DNA from: Cryptomeria japonica
Lineage: Eukaryota > Streptophyta > Pinopsida > Cupressales > Cupressaceae
Direction of reading: 5' to 3'
Length of the DNA: 64,000 bases
NCBI RefSeq assembly: GCF_030272615.1
Contig: NC_081414.1
Location: 48,786,501 to 48,850,500 of the forward strand
This document shows, in pieces, positions 1 to 8,205 of the stretch. Under the pieces are notes generated by a model. It was not told the DNA's origin. It ran no database searches and saw nothing but the letters and a program-made list of their open reading frames with translations. Position numbers and translations under genes: made by a program. Position 1 is the stretch's first letter; every line of letters begins with the position of its first letter.

Positions 1-100
1 TGCCTATTTAGAATAATTTTTTGTTGCTAACACTAACATTTTTGCTCTTGTGTGTGTGTTGTCCTCAAACAGATTTTCTAACCCTTTTTGCAGAGCATCA
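1..100 (+). repeat. 3' end of the 5' LTR of T1
   Basis: This segment aligns with the last 97-100 bases of the LTR at 29288-30698 with roughly 9 differences. It ends in ...GAGCATCA directly before the primer-binding site. The rest of the LTR lies upstream of the window. Confidence 0.8.
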
Positions 101-101
101 T

Positions 102-119
102 TTGGTGAACACGACGTGG
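102..119 (+). other. Primer-binding site of T1
   Basis: TTGGTGAACACGACGTGG starts two bases after the LTR end. The same position in T1b (30699) reads TTGGTGAACCCGACATG, and T4 (minus strand at 47501-47521) has TTTGGTCAACCCGACG. The shared position and the TGG start support a PBS. I could not assign the tRNA confidently. Confidence 0.65.
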
Positions 120-191
120 ATCCAAACACCCAAAAACATTTTTAAAAAAAACACAATTAACTTGTTTGCATGTTGAACTTGACACACAGGT

Positions 192-446
192 CGCGCTTTA
201 GTGCTTTTGATCACATTGTAGCGTTATTGCAAATTGACATTCTAGCGCTATTGTTTTTACAATAGTGCTATTGTCTCAAGTTTGGCGCTATTGACCTTTA
301 TTTAGCGCTTTTGTGATTGTTTTGGCGCATTTGTGATCGTTTCAGCGCATTTGTGATCATTTCAGTGCTTTTGTCTTTGTTGTCAGTCTTTTTCTTTTAG
401 CATTGTTGTCTTCGTATTAGCGCGTTTGTGTTAAATAGTGTTTTTG
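192..446 (+). repeat. Degenerate GCGCTTTTG/GCGCTATTG repeat array in T1 leader
   Basis: About a dozen copies of a word close to TAGCGCT(A/T)TTG (variants GGCGCATTTG, AGTGCTTTTG, AGCGCGTTTG) lie roughly 20 bases apart just after the PBS. The array recurs in T1b at 30787-31026. The complementary form CAAAAGCGCT is arrayed near the other end of T1 at 28358-28682. Confidence 0.8.
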
Positions 447-1815
447 TTTGCACACAGAATGACACTATTGTAACAGAACGTTGTATAAAACAGACCATGT
501 AACTGAAAAGTAATTTTTCTTAGGCTTGTGGAAGCCCTCCCTATTTTGGATTTTACTAACCACTTGTTCCTTTTGCAGGTCTAAACTAACTTCATTTACT
601 TGTTTAAATAATGAGAATTTTACATTTGGTGCTATAAAATTGAACAAAAAAATTTTCATTTCTTGCAAGTTAGGATAAAAACTGTTTTGGTGCTATAAAA
701 TTGAACAAATTCATTTATTGCAAGTTAGGATACACTCTCCTTTTGGTGCTTAAAACAAGACAAAAACAAATTTCCTTTATTGCATCAAACTTAAGTAAAA
801 CTCACAATCTACACTTCAAATTTTGGTGCAAAATAAAAGGAACAATCCATTTGTCTCATTTTGCAAGCGATTTTACTTCAAGCAAAAACGTGTTTTTCAA
901 TTCAGTTGACCAAGATTTCAAGTTCCTAGTTTACAAACACATTTTGCCTTTGAAAGTTAAAAAGAACACCATGATTGTTGGAGCAACATCTCCAAATAGT
1001 TAGATCAAATTGCAATGAAAATCAGTTAAAAAGACCAAGTGCTTTTCATGATTGGCACACTTGTGCAAAGTTTGTCGAGTGGTCCTACTTCTAACACACA
1101 CTATCCTCTCCCTTGGCTTTCGTGGTCCTAGGTGCAAGAGAAAAGTCTTAGTAACACTCGAGTTTTATCTTTTTAAGAGAGGCCTACCAAGAGACACATC
1201 ACTCTTGGGAACGATCTCGCGCGGTAAATCCTTCAAGCCGCTATAGAAATCAGGTGAGAGCGAAAGTTGTAGCCTTGGGTATAGCTGTTCCTATAGTGTA
1301 ACTTGCCGAAAGGACAAATGGGCCCCACCACAAGTTACAAGGCTCTTAAGTGAGTCATTGCATAATGAACTTATGTCCAAAGACATCAAAAATTACTAAA
1401 CACCTTTAAGTAGTAGCCCACCCGTTCTATTGATTGAGGATATTTGTGATACAATTCAGTGCAAAAGCATAGATGGTTTTGCTCCCAAGATACTCACCAT
1501 ACATATTTTCTTGAGTAGAAACATAGCTTTTTGAAAAGTCACTTGTGGCTTGATGAAAGTGATGACTCCCCCATCATAGGGATCATCTATTTGTTATACT
1601 CGTGCAAGACTTAGTATATCACATCCTTACCTGCTACGACGAGATTCATAAGGTATGTAGTACCAAAGTCGAAGAAATATCAAGATGTGGGTTGAATTTA
1701 TCGCAACTGGCCATTTGACCCTAGGGATAAAAAGTGTTTGAAGTGTTTTCATTTTGAGTCAAGACCAGTGCAAATTGAGCCGACTTCAGGCTTTGGAAAA
1801 ACACCTTAAAATAAA
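447..1815 (+). other. T1 leader, no gene seen
   Basis: This is AT-rich untranslated leader, repeated almost unchanged at 31027-32380 in T1b. Short open frames at 465-1246 are not convincing. A somewhat less AT-rich stretch (about 1050-1350) contains a conserved GGCCCCACCACAAG segment. I see no gene. Confidence 0.6.
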
Positions 1816-1875
1816 CTTAAAAGAAAGGGTCATAAAAAGTCCAAGGATTGGGTTGATCTAGACCCATACTTATTT

Positions 1876-2409
1876 GTGCCTTTTGAGGCAACATTCTTGT
1901 GTTTGTGTGCTTGCTTTGTTTTCTTGTCAAAGAAACATCCTAAAATCCAAAATTCAAAACAAGTATTCACCCAACACAAACATTTCCAAAAAGATAAAAA
2001 ACAAAAAGCAAGAGTATCAAACTATATGACCATTCTTCACAGCTTGAGAAAGAAGAATCTTCATCAATACATCAACTTAAAGAAAAGACCATTGAGCTCA
2101 AAGGATATTATCAAAAGGAGGAAATTCTTCTATCTTAATAGACAAATCTTTGTCTCTCATGGAGCTTTTCTACGTCACATGCGTCTTTATCTTCAAGGAA
2201 AATCAAACGAATTTGATCAAGAGTCATTAAACCGCTGCACTTTTATGCAATATAGAGCTTTAAGTTATCACAAAAACCAAGGAGGCAAGATCAACCCTGA
2301 CTTCTTTCCAGACATTTGTATCACATACAACGTAGATCGAGAAATGCCACCAACTCCTGAAAGAGAAGAGGAAGAATTTGTCCCATATGTGACACAAAGC
2401 TTTTATTGA
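1876..2409 (+). CDS. Extra ORF upstream of gag in T1 (Ogre ORF1-like), unknown function
   Basis: This is an open frame of 177 codons in the leader, about 450 bases before gag. The frame is open from about 1813 but its first ATG is at 2026 (residue 51), so either that ATG, a non-AUG codon or splicing would be needed. The protein is very basic and rich in Lys, His and Phe. Its C-terminal half is best preserved (about residues 80-150, with RRKFFYLNRQIFVSH and CTFMQYRALSYHKNQGG), ending in an acidic tail. The same ORF is intact in T1b at 32444-32977 with 11 amino-acid changes. Ogre/Tat elements are known to carry an ORF of unknown function before gag, and position suggests the same here. I recognise no domain. 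Changes between the copies are mostly non-synonymous, so selection in these copies is not evident. Confidence 0.5.
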   Translation: MPFEATFLCLCACFVFLSKKHPKIQNSKQVFTQHKHFQKDKKQKARVSNYMTILHSLRKKNLHQYINLKKRPLSSKDIIKRRKFFYLNRQIFVSHGAFLRHMRLYLQGKSNEFDQESLNRCTFMQYRALSYHKNQGGKINPDFFPDICITYNVDREMPPTPEREEEEFVPYVTQSFY

Positions 2410-2856
2410 GGTTAAACATTCCATCCATTCTCATATCCATATCTCATCAACTCCATCCCAACTCTCAACACACTCAAGAGGTTTATGTCCTAAGTTCTAT
2501 TTTCAAAATTGCTTGAATCAAGCACAACAAATCACTTTTTAGAGTGTCCCTACATCTAGGATAAGCTCATCCTAAGAGACATATCTACGCCGGTTAAAAC
2601 TAGTCTATGAGTGCATCCTCTCATTACTAGGTAGTTAAGTCTAGAAAACATCTCAGATTTCTCTAAACCTTATCACATCAAACTTTGTCAATCAAACACA
2701 ACAAGAAAAACAAAAAGAAAAATTTGGTCACATTTACCTCTAAAGTGCTAAAGATCCATATGCAACACACCATAGCAACAATAAATCTTTCATTTCATCA
2801 ACAACTCATCATCATTTTCACCCAACTTCAACAAAACAAACAAACTTGTAAACACA
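2410..2856 (+). other. Leader between the extra ORF and gag
   Basis: About 450 bases of AT-rich sequence without a credible ORF, closely repeated at 32978-33430 in T1b. It may act as the gag 5' untranslated region. Confidence 0.5.
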
Positions 2857-4107
2857 ATGGCTCATACCATGTCCAGGTCTAGACAACAAGAAATTGAAGA
2901 GGACGAGGAGGAAAATATCAATGAGTTCCAAGAAGTCCTTGGAGGAAACGTAAATGATGATGATCCAGGCACTCCTCCTCCTGCGGCAATAGAAAGAGCA
3001 CAACACAACCCTCTCTTCAATAGGCTTTTTGATCAGATACTCAAGAGTAATGTTGATGCTCACTTTTTAAAACTTGCTCAAGGAGGAGCCAAACTACCCT
3101 CTGACTTTGATGTTGCAAAACTAAGACAAGCATCAGAACGCCAAAGTCATAATGAGGATGAAAGAGGTAGAGAACACATCAGATACAACCTTCATCAAGG
3201 TAATCCACCACCTCCTCCTCCAAATGAAATAGATATGTTGCGGCAACAAGTCAAAAATCTCGCCCAACAACTTCATAGTGGTGTGAAAACTAATCAAGTT
3301 TCACTCAATGACATTTGTCCCTATCCCTTTGATAGGAATCTTCATATGCCACCTTTTCCACGAGGGTTCGAAACACCCAAGTTTGAAAAATATATAGGAA
3401 AAGGAGATCCTTGTGATCATGTTAGAGAATTCCATTCAGCTTGCCTCGAAGTGGCATATGAGGATACATACCTAATGCACCTTTTTCCCCAAAGCTTGGG
3501 AGGAACAACCACATCATGGTTTTCCCGATTACCAGGTGGCATTAGGACATTTGAAGAGTTAGTCCAGAAATTCTTGGCACATTACTCACACAATATTGAA
3601 CGTGATATCACCATGGCTGATCTATGTAACACTAAACAAAAACCAAGTGAACTATTTTCAGTCTTTTTGCAACGATGGCATCAAATGTCTAGTAGACGTT
3701 CTCTTCAATTACTTGAACAAGAACTTGTGGAAATGTTTATTTCCAACTTAAATGAAGAAATGAAATTTCACCTAGATGTAAAAGACACAGACTCTTTCAA
3801 TGACATGATCACAAAAGGCTTAAAATGTAAGCGGGCTCTCATCAAGAAAGGACTTATCAAAATCTTCAATGAACCAAAGGATGGCCCTCGTCCATGCTTC
3901 AATAGTGACAAACCAAGCTTTTGGAACAAAAACAAAAATATCATCAATGACGAGGTTGTGGATGCAAGAACTATCAAAAGTGCACAACCTGTAGTTCGAT
4001 TTGCAGGACAGAATCCCCCACCTCAGACTAACATAGTTGCTCCTCCAAATCAAGACCACATCACATCTCAGGATGAACCCAGACCACGTCAACAAAAACC
4101 AAAGTGA
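2857..4107 (+). CDS. gag: T1 Gag (Retrotrans_gag family), 416 aa
   Basis: Gag is the structural protein that forms the cytoplasmic virus-like particle and packages element RNA. It starts at the first ATG after the leader; T1b keeps the same start (33431). Residues 1-45 are acidic (EEDEEEN), followed by a Pro-rich linker. The Retrotrans_gag core is at about residues 165-330, with typical motifs KFEKYIGKGDPCDHVREF, FPQSLGG, WFSRLPGGI and CNTKQKPSE. The ORF ends at a TGA inside the normal gag reading frame. The following segment (4108-4640) still encodes the His/Cys-containing C-terminal region in broken form, so this ORF is probably a truncated gag. A shorter relative lies in T2 (12456-13942, minus). 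Confidence 0.85.
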   Translation: MAHTMSRSRQQEIEEDEEENINEFQEVLGGNVNDDDPGTPPPAAIERAQHNPLFNRLFDQILKSNVDAHFLKLAQGGAKLPSDFDVAKLRQASERQSHNEDERGREHIRYNLHQGNPPPPPPNEIDMLRQQVKNLAQQLHSGVKTNQVSLNDICPYPFDRNLHMPPFPRGFETPKFEKYIGKGDPCDHVREFHSACLEVAYEDTYLMHLFPQSLGGTTTSWFSRLPGGIRTFEELVQKFLAHYSHNIERDITMADLCNTKQKPSELFSVFLQRWHQMSSRRSLQLLEQELVEMFISNLNEEMKFHLDVKDTDSFNDMITKGLKCKRALIKKGLIKIFNEPKDGPRPCFNSDKPSFWNKNKNIINDEVVDARTIKSAQPVVRFAGQNPPPQTNIVAPPNQDHITSQDEPRPRQQKPK

Positions 4108-4643
4108 ACATACACTCCCTTAGGGGAACGCATTGAAACAGTATTACGATAACTGGTTTCTCAAAATCTGGTAACCCTACCCAAAACATCAAATTATGAA
4201 CCTCAAGTCAAACCTTCGTGGTGGAGGGATACTGAACATAGTGATTTCCATCAAGGGAGAGGGCATAAGACAAGCAATTTTCATAGATTGAAAGATCTTA
4301 TTCAGGTCTTATTGAACGAGGTGAAATCGAAATCAAAGGACATGACCCAAAAACAACAAACAATGATCATCTTATGTTTAAAATTCCACTTCCATCACAA
4401 GATCAAAGGGGTCCTTCCACTTCAGGGAGAAACACAGATACCACCAATTATATGCAAGCCGTGTATAATTATACTGTGAATCACCTATATGATGCCAACG
4501 AACAGATTGCAACTATAACCATCAAAAATCCCAGTTCCACTTGCAATGTTGTTACACACCGCAGCAAGATTACCATAAAAGCAGCTCCACAAGACACCCC
4601 ATCTATCCCAAAGCAGTATAATCTTGTGGAATAGTTAGACAAA
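4108..4643 (+). pseudogene. Broken C-terminal part of T1 gag with decayed zinc-binding motif
   Basis: The translation continues the gag/pol reading with several stops and shifts. It includes HSDFHQGRGHKTSNFHRLKD, which corresponds to the intact T2 motif CEFHKSKGHKTGNCHRLKN at about 12110 (minus). In T1 both cysteines of this Cys-His motif are replaced (by Ser and Phe), so nucleic-acid binding by this module is probably lost. The segment leads directly into the protease region. Confidence 0.7.
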
Positions 4644-5818
4644 ATGCCCACACTAATATCTATCTTAGAGCTATTGTGCCTATCTCCATCCCATAAAACA
4701 ATCTTGGATCAAGCTCTCCAAGAGGCGTCAGTCCTTGCAAACCTAAATACAGATCATTTCCAAGCCATGGTCAGAAATCTAAGGTCATCACCTTGTCTCA
4801 CTTTCTTTGAAAGTGACAACACATTCTTCCAGCAACCTCATAACACCTCACCCCACATTGAAGGGTTTATCAACCAGCATAGGATCAAGCGAGTCTTGAT
4901 CGACAATGGACCAGGCCTAAATATTTGTACTCTACAATTAGTCACAGCTTTGGGATATGCAATTGAATCAGTGGATCCCCACAAGAAGATCACAATCAAA
5001 GCCTATGATGATGTCGAGCGTTCATCCAAAGGAGTTGTGGTACTAACAATCCGAGTGGGCCCTATGGTGAAACACATTATCTGTCAAGTCCTGGACCTTC
5101 CTCTGCCATACAATCTATTGTTAGGAAGACCTTGGATACACACCATGCAAGTTGTTCCATCCACCTACCATCAGTGTATCAAGTTCCCACATAATGGTGT
5201 AGAGATCACAATCCTAAGCGATACAAATCCCTTTGCATATTTTCATAATATAAGTCATCAACTAGAGATTACCGTTCCCAACAATAGAGAAGCCATCTCA
5301 TCCACCTCATACATAAGTCCAGCCTCTCTTTCCAGTTCAAACACCACTATACCCAAGCAAGAAAAGCTTAAGATGAAAATAACAGAGGAAGGTCCTGGGG
5401 AATACAATTTGAGTCAACTCTTTTGTGTGGGACAAATGCCCACTTCTCCTAGAACACATGGTAAACCTCAGCGGTTACTTCAACAACCACTGATCAAGCC
5501 AGCATGTACTTTGACGCCTTTCATCCTGGGAAAGAGTCAAGAAGAAGAGAGCAAAGATGAGGACTTAGTAGAATGGATCTATAAAGATCCCATCACCACC
5601 AATATTCTGCAAGCTAAGCTTCCCACAGATCAGTATGGCAAAGGCCTTCTCATTATGCAAAGAATGGGTTACGATGGTCAGAGTGCTTTGGGACCTTGCA
5701 AGCAAGGACGACATGAACCACTGCAGCCAGAATTGAAGCCCAAGGATAATACAGGCCTAGGCTTTCATAAGGAGATCCTTCCTAAGCTACAATTTAAAGG
5801 AAAACCCAACAAACCTCT
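4644..5818 (+). pseudogene. T1 aspartic protease and G-patch region, cut by the T2 insertion
   Basis: An open frame begins at 4644. The retroelement aspartic protease spans about residues 80-190: active-site block VLIDNGPGLNICTL (T2 has VLIDGGAGLNICTL), AYDDVERSSKGVV, then LLLGRPWIHTMQVVPSTYHQ and IKFPHNGVEITI. A G-patch-like block follows at about residues 330-375, with glycines in the GKGLL, MGYDGQSALG and NTGLGF pattern. The protease would cut Gag-Pol in particles; G-patch proteins usually bind RNA or RNA helicases. At 5819 the frame runs into the T2 LTR and stops at 5861, so the last codons are LTR sequence. The rest of pol resumes at about 17.3 kb. Confidence 0.8.
5646..5818 (+). repeat. 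Left copy of a roughly 173-bp duplication flanking T2
   Basis: The G-patch-coding segment from GGCCTTCTCATTATG to AAACCTCT is present again at about 17322-17494 on the other side of T2, with roughly 4% differences. A normal insertion would duplicate only about 5 bp. Confidence 0.8.
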
Positions 5819-6614
5819 TGTATGTGGTGAAAGTGGATTAACAATAATATTGAAAGACTAAATGAATTCAACCACAAAACCCTAGCCTAACAACAACAAA
5901 GATCCACCATAACATATGAAGATTACCTAAGACAATGCAAATCAAATGAAATCACAAAGATTATACCATCACATGTCCAATAGAGTTTGGATCTCCATTC
6001 TTCCTATCTCCATTGATCTTGCTTGATATATTTGCTCTTAGATTTTATATGTGCACAAGAGCTCAACAAAGAACGAAAATGTGGTTGCAAGTAGGATCCC
6101 ATATGAAAGTTCAAAGGCGTAGTGTAGTCGAATGATCAGTCAAGATGCATAGTTTGATTAGGGTTTGATAATGAAAGAAGTATCCTCTTATATAGAAGAC
6201 ACTATATGAAATGGAGGGATAAGATTGAGAGGTGTAAAAGATAAATGGTCGGCTATGATTAGAGGGTAGGTAGAGAAAATAATAAAATAATAAGAGGGTG
6301 GGTAGTGTAGGAATTAAGAGATGAATGACATGTGCCATAGGTAGAAAAGGTTAATGAATTAATTAAATAAATAAAGATTTATTTAATTAATAGAAGAAGT
6401 GGGATCAATTAAAAAAAAAATATTTATTTAATTCAGGAAAAGGATAATTTAAATAAATAAATGTATTTATTTAAATGAGAAATAAGGCTAGAAGAGGATA
6501 AATGAATGAAATAAATAAATAAATATTTATTTAATTAATAGAAGAATTAGGATAAAATAATTAATTAAATAAAGATATTTATTTAATTAGACATGACAAT
6601 TTTAGGTGTCTACA
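5819..6614 (-). repeat. 3' LTR of T2
   Basis: It starts TGTATGTGG and ends GGTGTCTACA on the plus strand (TGTAGACACC at its minus-strand 5' end). It matches 16500-17297. The minus-strand TATA-like box CTATATAA lies at 6188-6195. A block of about 250 bp (6340-6590) is made of TTAATTAAATAAAT-type AT palindromes. Confidence 0.9.
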
Positions 6615-6661
6615 TTTTGCCCCTCTTTGAGACAATGCAGCTTGTCGCGTTGTTTCAAAGA
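6615..6661 (-). other. T2 polypurine tract with overlapping hairpin
   Basis: On the minus strand, CAAAGAGGGGCAAAA directly precedes the 3' LTR and is the plus-strand primer (PPT). Upstream bases 6647-6661 can pair with 6624-6638 (15-bp stem, 2 mismatches, 8-base loop), so the PPT sits at the foot of a hairpin. T1 has the equivalent structure at 29242-29287. Confidence 0.75.
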
Positions 6662-6877
6662 AGATAAGATGAACTGATACAAAGTTGCCCCAAGATGGGA
6701 ATAATATGCCCCCTCAAGAGATTGGATGAAAATGTCTGGAAAGATCGCAGACAATCTCTCGATAAGAAATAAAGGCTAGAATTGACTGACCGGATAGGAT
6801 AGAGTGACAGAGTCACGAGATAATGAAGACTGACTCGGGAAACGAGAGCTAGGGCTAGGGCAAGGGCCAAGGTAGTC

Positions 6878-6884
6878 TATAAAA
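6878..6884 (+). promoter_or_regulatory. TATA-like box of the T2 antisense PMD gene
   Basis: TATAAAA lies 163 bases before a GT donor at 7042. About 20 bases downstream is ACATCCTCATTGTCATCC, which closely matches ACATCCTCATTTTCATCC at the same place in T3 after its TATATATA (57289). Conservation between diverged elements suggests a real promoter and start-site region. Confidence 0.55.
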
Positions 6885-7041
6885 TAGACCATGAGGGGAA
6901 TACATCCTCATTGTCATCCACACATCTAAGAGATCAGAGTGCAGAGAGAGAATAGAGCAACAACAGTCAGCAGCGATGGCATTGGTGCATAGATTCGATC
7001 GTGTTCGCTGATTTCAGAGGCCAGCCGATGCAGGAGAGTCG

Positions 7042-7739
7042 GTAGGTACCACAAAACCTCCTTGTACTTTGTCGCAATAAATGTTGTCATAAATGCATGC
7101 TAGGTAGTGCAATAAATGCATTTTAGGTATGTCAAACAAGGTCAAAAAAACACTTAGGCGCGTCTGTGTTTGTGCCAGGCGCATCTGGGAAGTATGCAAG
7201 TGCGTTTATGTAATGAAGGCACATTTATGTCTTCAAGGTCGAATCGACAGTTCTGTGATGAACATACACTATCGATTGGATAAGCTGCTGAGAGGATACA
7301 CTCAAGCAAGTCCTCTAGGGAAGACTAGGATAGATCGAGGCACTTTGTGATGAACAATGAGCACCAAGACATAGTACTTTGTGATGAACAGGGAGTACAA
7401 ATATGAACAACACTTTGTGATGAACAAGGAGTGCTAATATGAACAACACTTTATGATGAACAGTGAGTGCAAATATGAGCAACACTTTGTGACGAACAGG
7501 GAGTGCTAATATGAACAACACTTTGTGATGAACAGTGAGTGCAAAAACACGTAGTACTTTGTGATGAACAAGGAGTACCACTAGGAAAAAATAGCAACAC
7601 TTTGTGATGAACAGTGAGTGTCACTAGAATAGAAGCAACACTTTGTGATGAACAGTGAGTGTCACTAGAATAGAAGCAACACTTTGTGATGAACAGTGAG
7701 TGTCACTTTGACTGACATGATTGCTTTGCTTGACTGCAG
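7042..7739 (+). other. Putative leader intron of the T2 antisense gene
   Basis: The donor is GTCG|GTAGGTACC at 7042 and the acceptor TGACTGCAG|GAG at 7738-7739. T3 has the same layout (57470-58296; donor GTATGTACC, acceptor TGATTGCAG|GAG), as does T1 on the minus strand (28798-28078). Lengths are 698, 827 and 721 bp. There is no transcript evidence here. It contains the repeat array at 7341-7709. Confidence 0.5.
7341..7709 (+). repeat. Tandem array, ten copies of CACTTTGTGATGAACAGTGAGTG
   Basis: Ten imperfect copies have a period of about 35-42 bp. The core CTTTGTGATGAACA is nearly constant and the linkers vary. The last three units are almost identical, suggesting recent slippage. T3 has degenerate TGTGATAAACA relatives at 57840-58250 at the same position. 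Confidence 0.9.
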
Positions 7740-8205
7740 GAGTATTTGCCTATGCTAGAGTCACGAGAGAGATTCCCGTCGACATAGAGATTATGACCAG
7801 AGCTGACATTCGAGGACCAAGCTGCTATTGAGGCTATGGGTCTGAGATACATCTTGTATGTGCCTAAGTTTTGAGCGAACATGGGGTTGCTGACTGCACT
7901 GGCTGAGAGGTGGCACTCAGAGACATGTACATTTCATTTGCCGATGGGTGAGATGACAGTCACCTTGGAGGATGTATACATGATACTGTGGATACCGATC
8001 GATGGGTCATTAGTACCCTATGATCGAGATGGAGACAGGGATGCTCTGAGACGAGTGTTTCAGGATCCCGAATTGAGATGAGGGTTGGACACGTGGCATG
8101 GGATACCATGACATGGACAGGATTAGCACTACCAGTAATACTAGGAGGAGTGATCAGTAGGTTCTTGTGTCCGGATAGGGCGACACGAGGGTTGGCTGTA
8201 GCCAT
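7740..8205 (+). pseudogene. T2 antisense gene: N-terminal plant mobile domain (PMD) fragment
   Basis: The frame after the predicted acceptor encodes a PMD/MAIN-like start: EAMGLRYIL, then LAERWHSETCTFHLPMGEMT and VTLEDVYMILWIPIDGS, then VPYDRDGDRDALRRVF. These blocks match the T1 (27.5-28.0 kb, minus) and T3 (58.4-58.7 kb) copies. PMD proteins occur in plant transposons and as host MAIN/MAIL proteins; their role inside retroelements is not known. Several stops interrupt it. After about 8205 the sequence jumps to what matches the 3' flank of the T3 gene (about 60.29 kb), so roughly 1.5 kb of the gene (rest of PMD, Gly-rich and coiled-coil part) has been deleted. Confidence 0.7.

Noticed and set aside
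701-1246. Short plus-strand ORFs in the T1 leader
   Set aside because: They are not kept as matching open frames in the T1b copy, so they look incidental.
6840-6870. Telomere-like AGGGCTAGGGCAAGGGCC
   Set aside because: Only three irregular units; it is not TTTAGGG and it lies within the T2 antisense promoter region.
7315-7581. Minus-strand ORF with repeated VHHKVLFILAL units
   Set aside because: It is a translation of the tandem array with no start context or relatives; the repeat length being near a multiple of three explains the open frame.
7341-7709. Possible CRISPR-like repeat-spacer array
   Set aside because: The sequence is eukaryotic, the repeats are imperfect, spacers are 12-20 bp and related to each other, and no cas-like gene exists.
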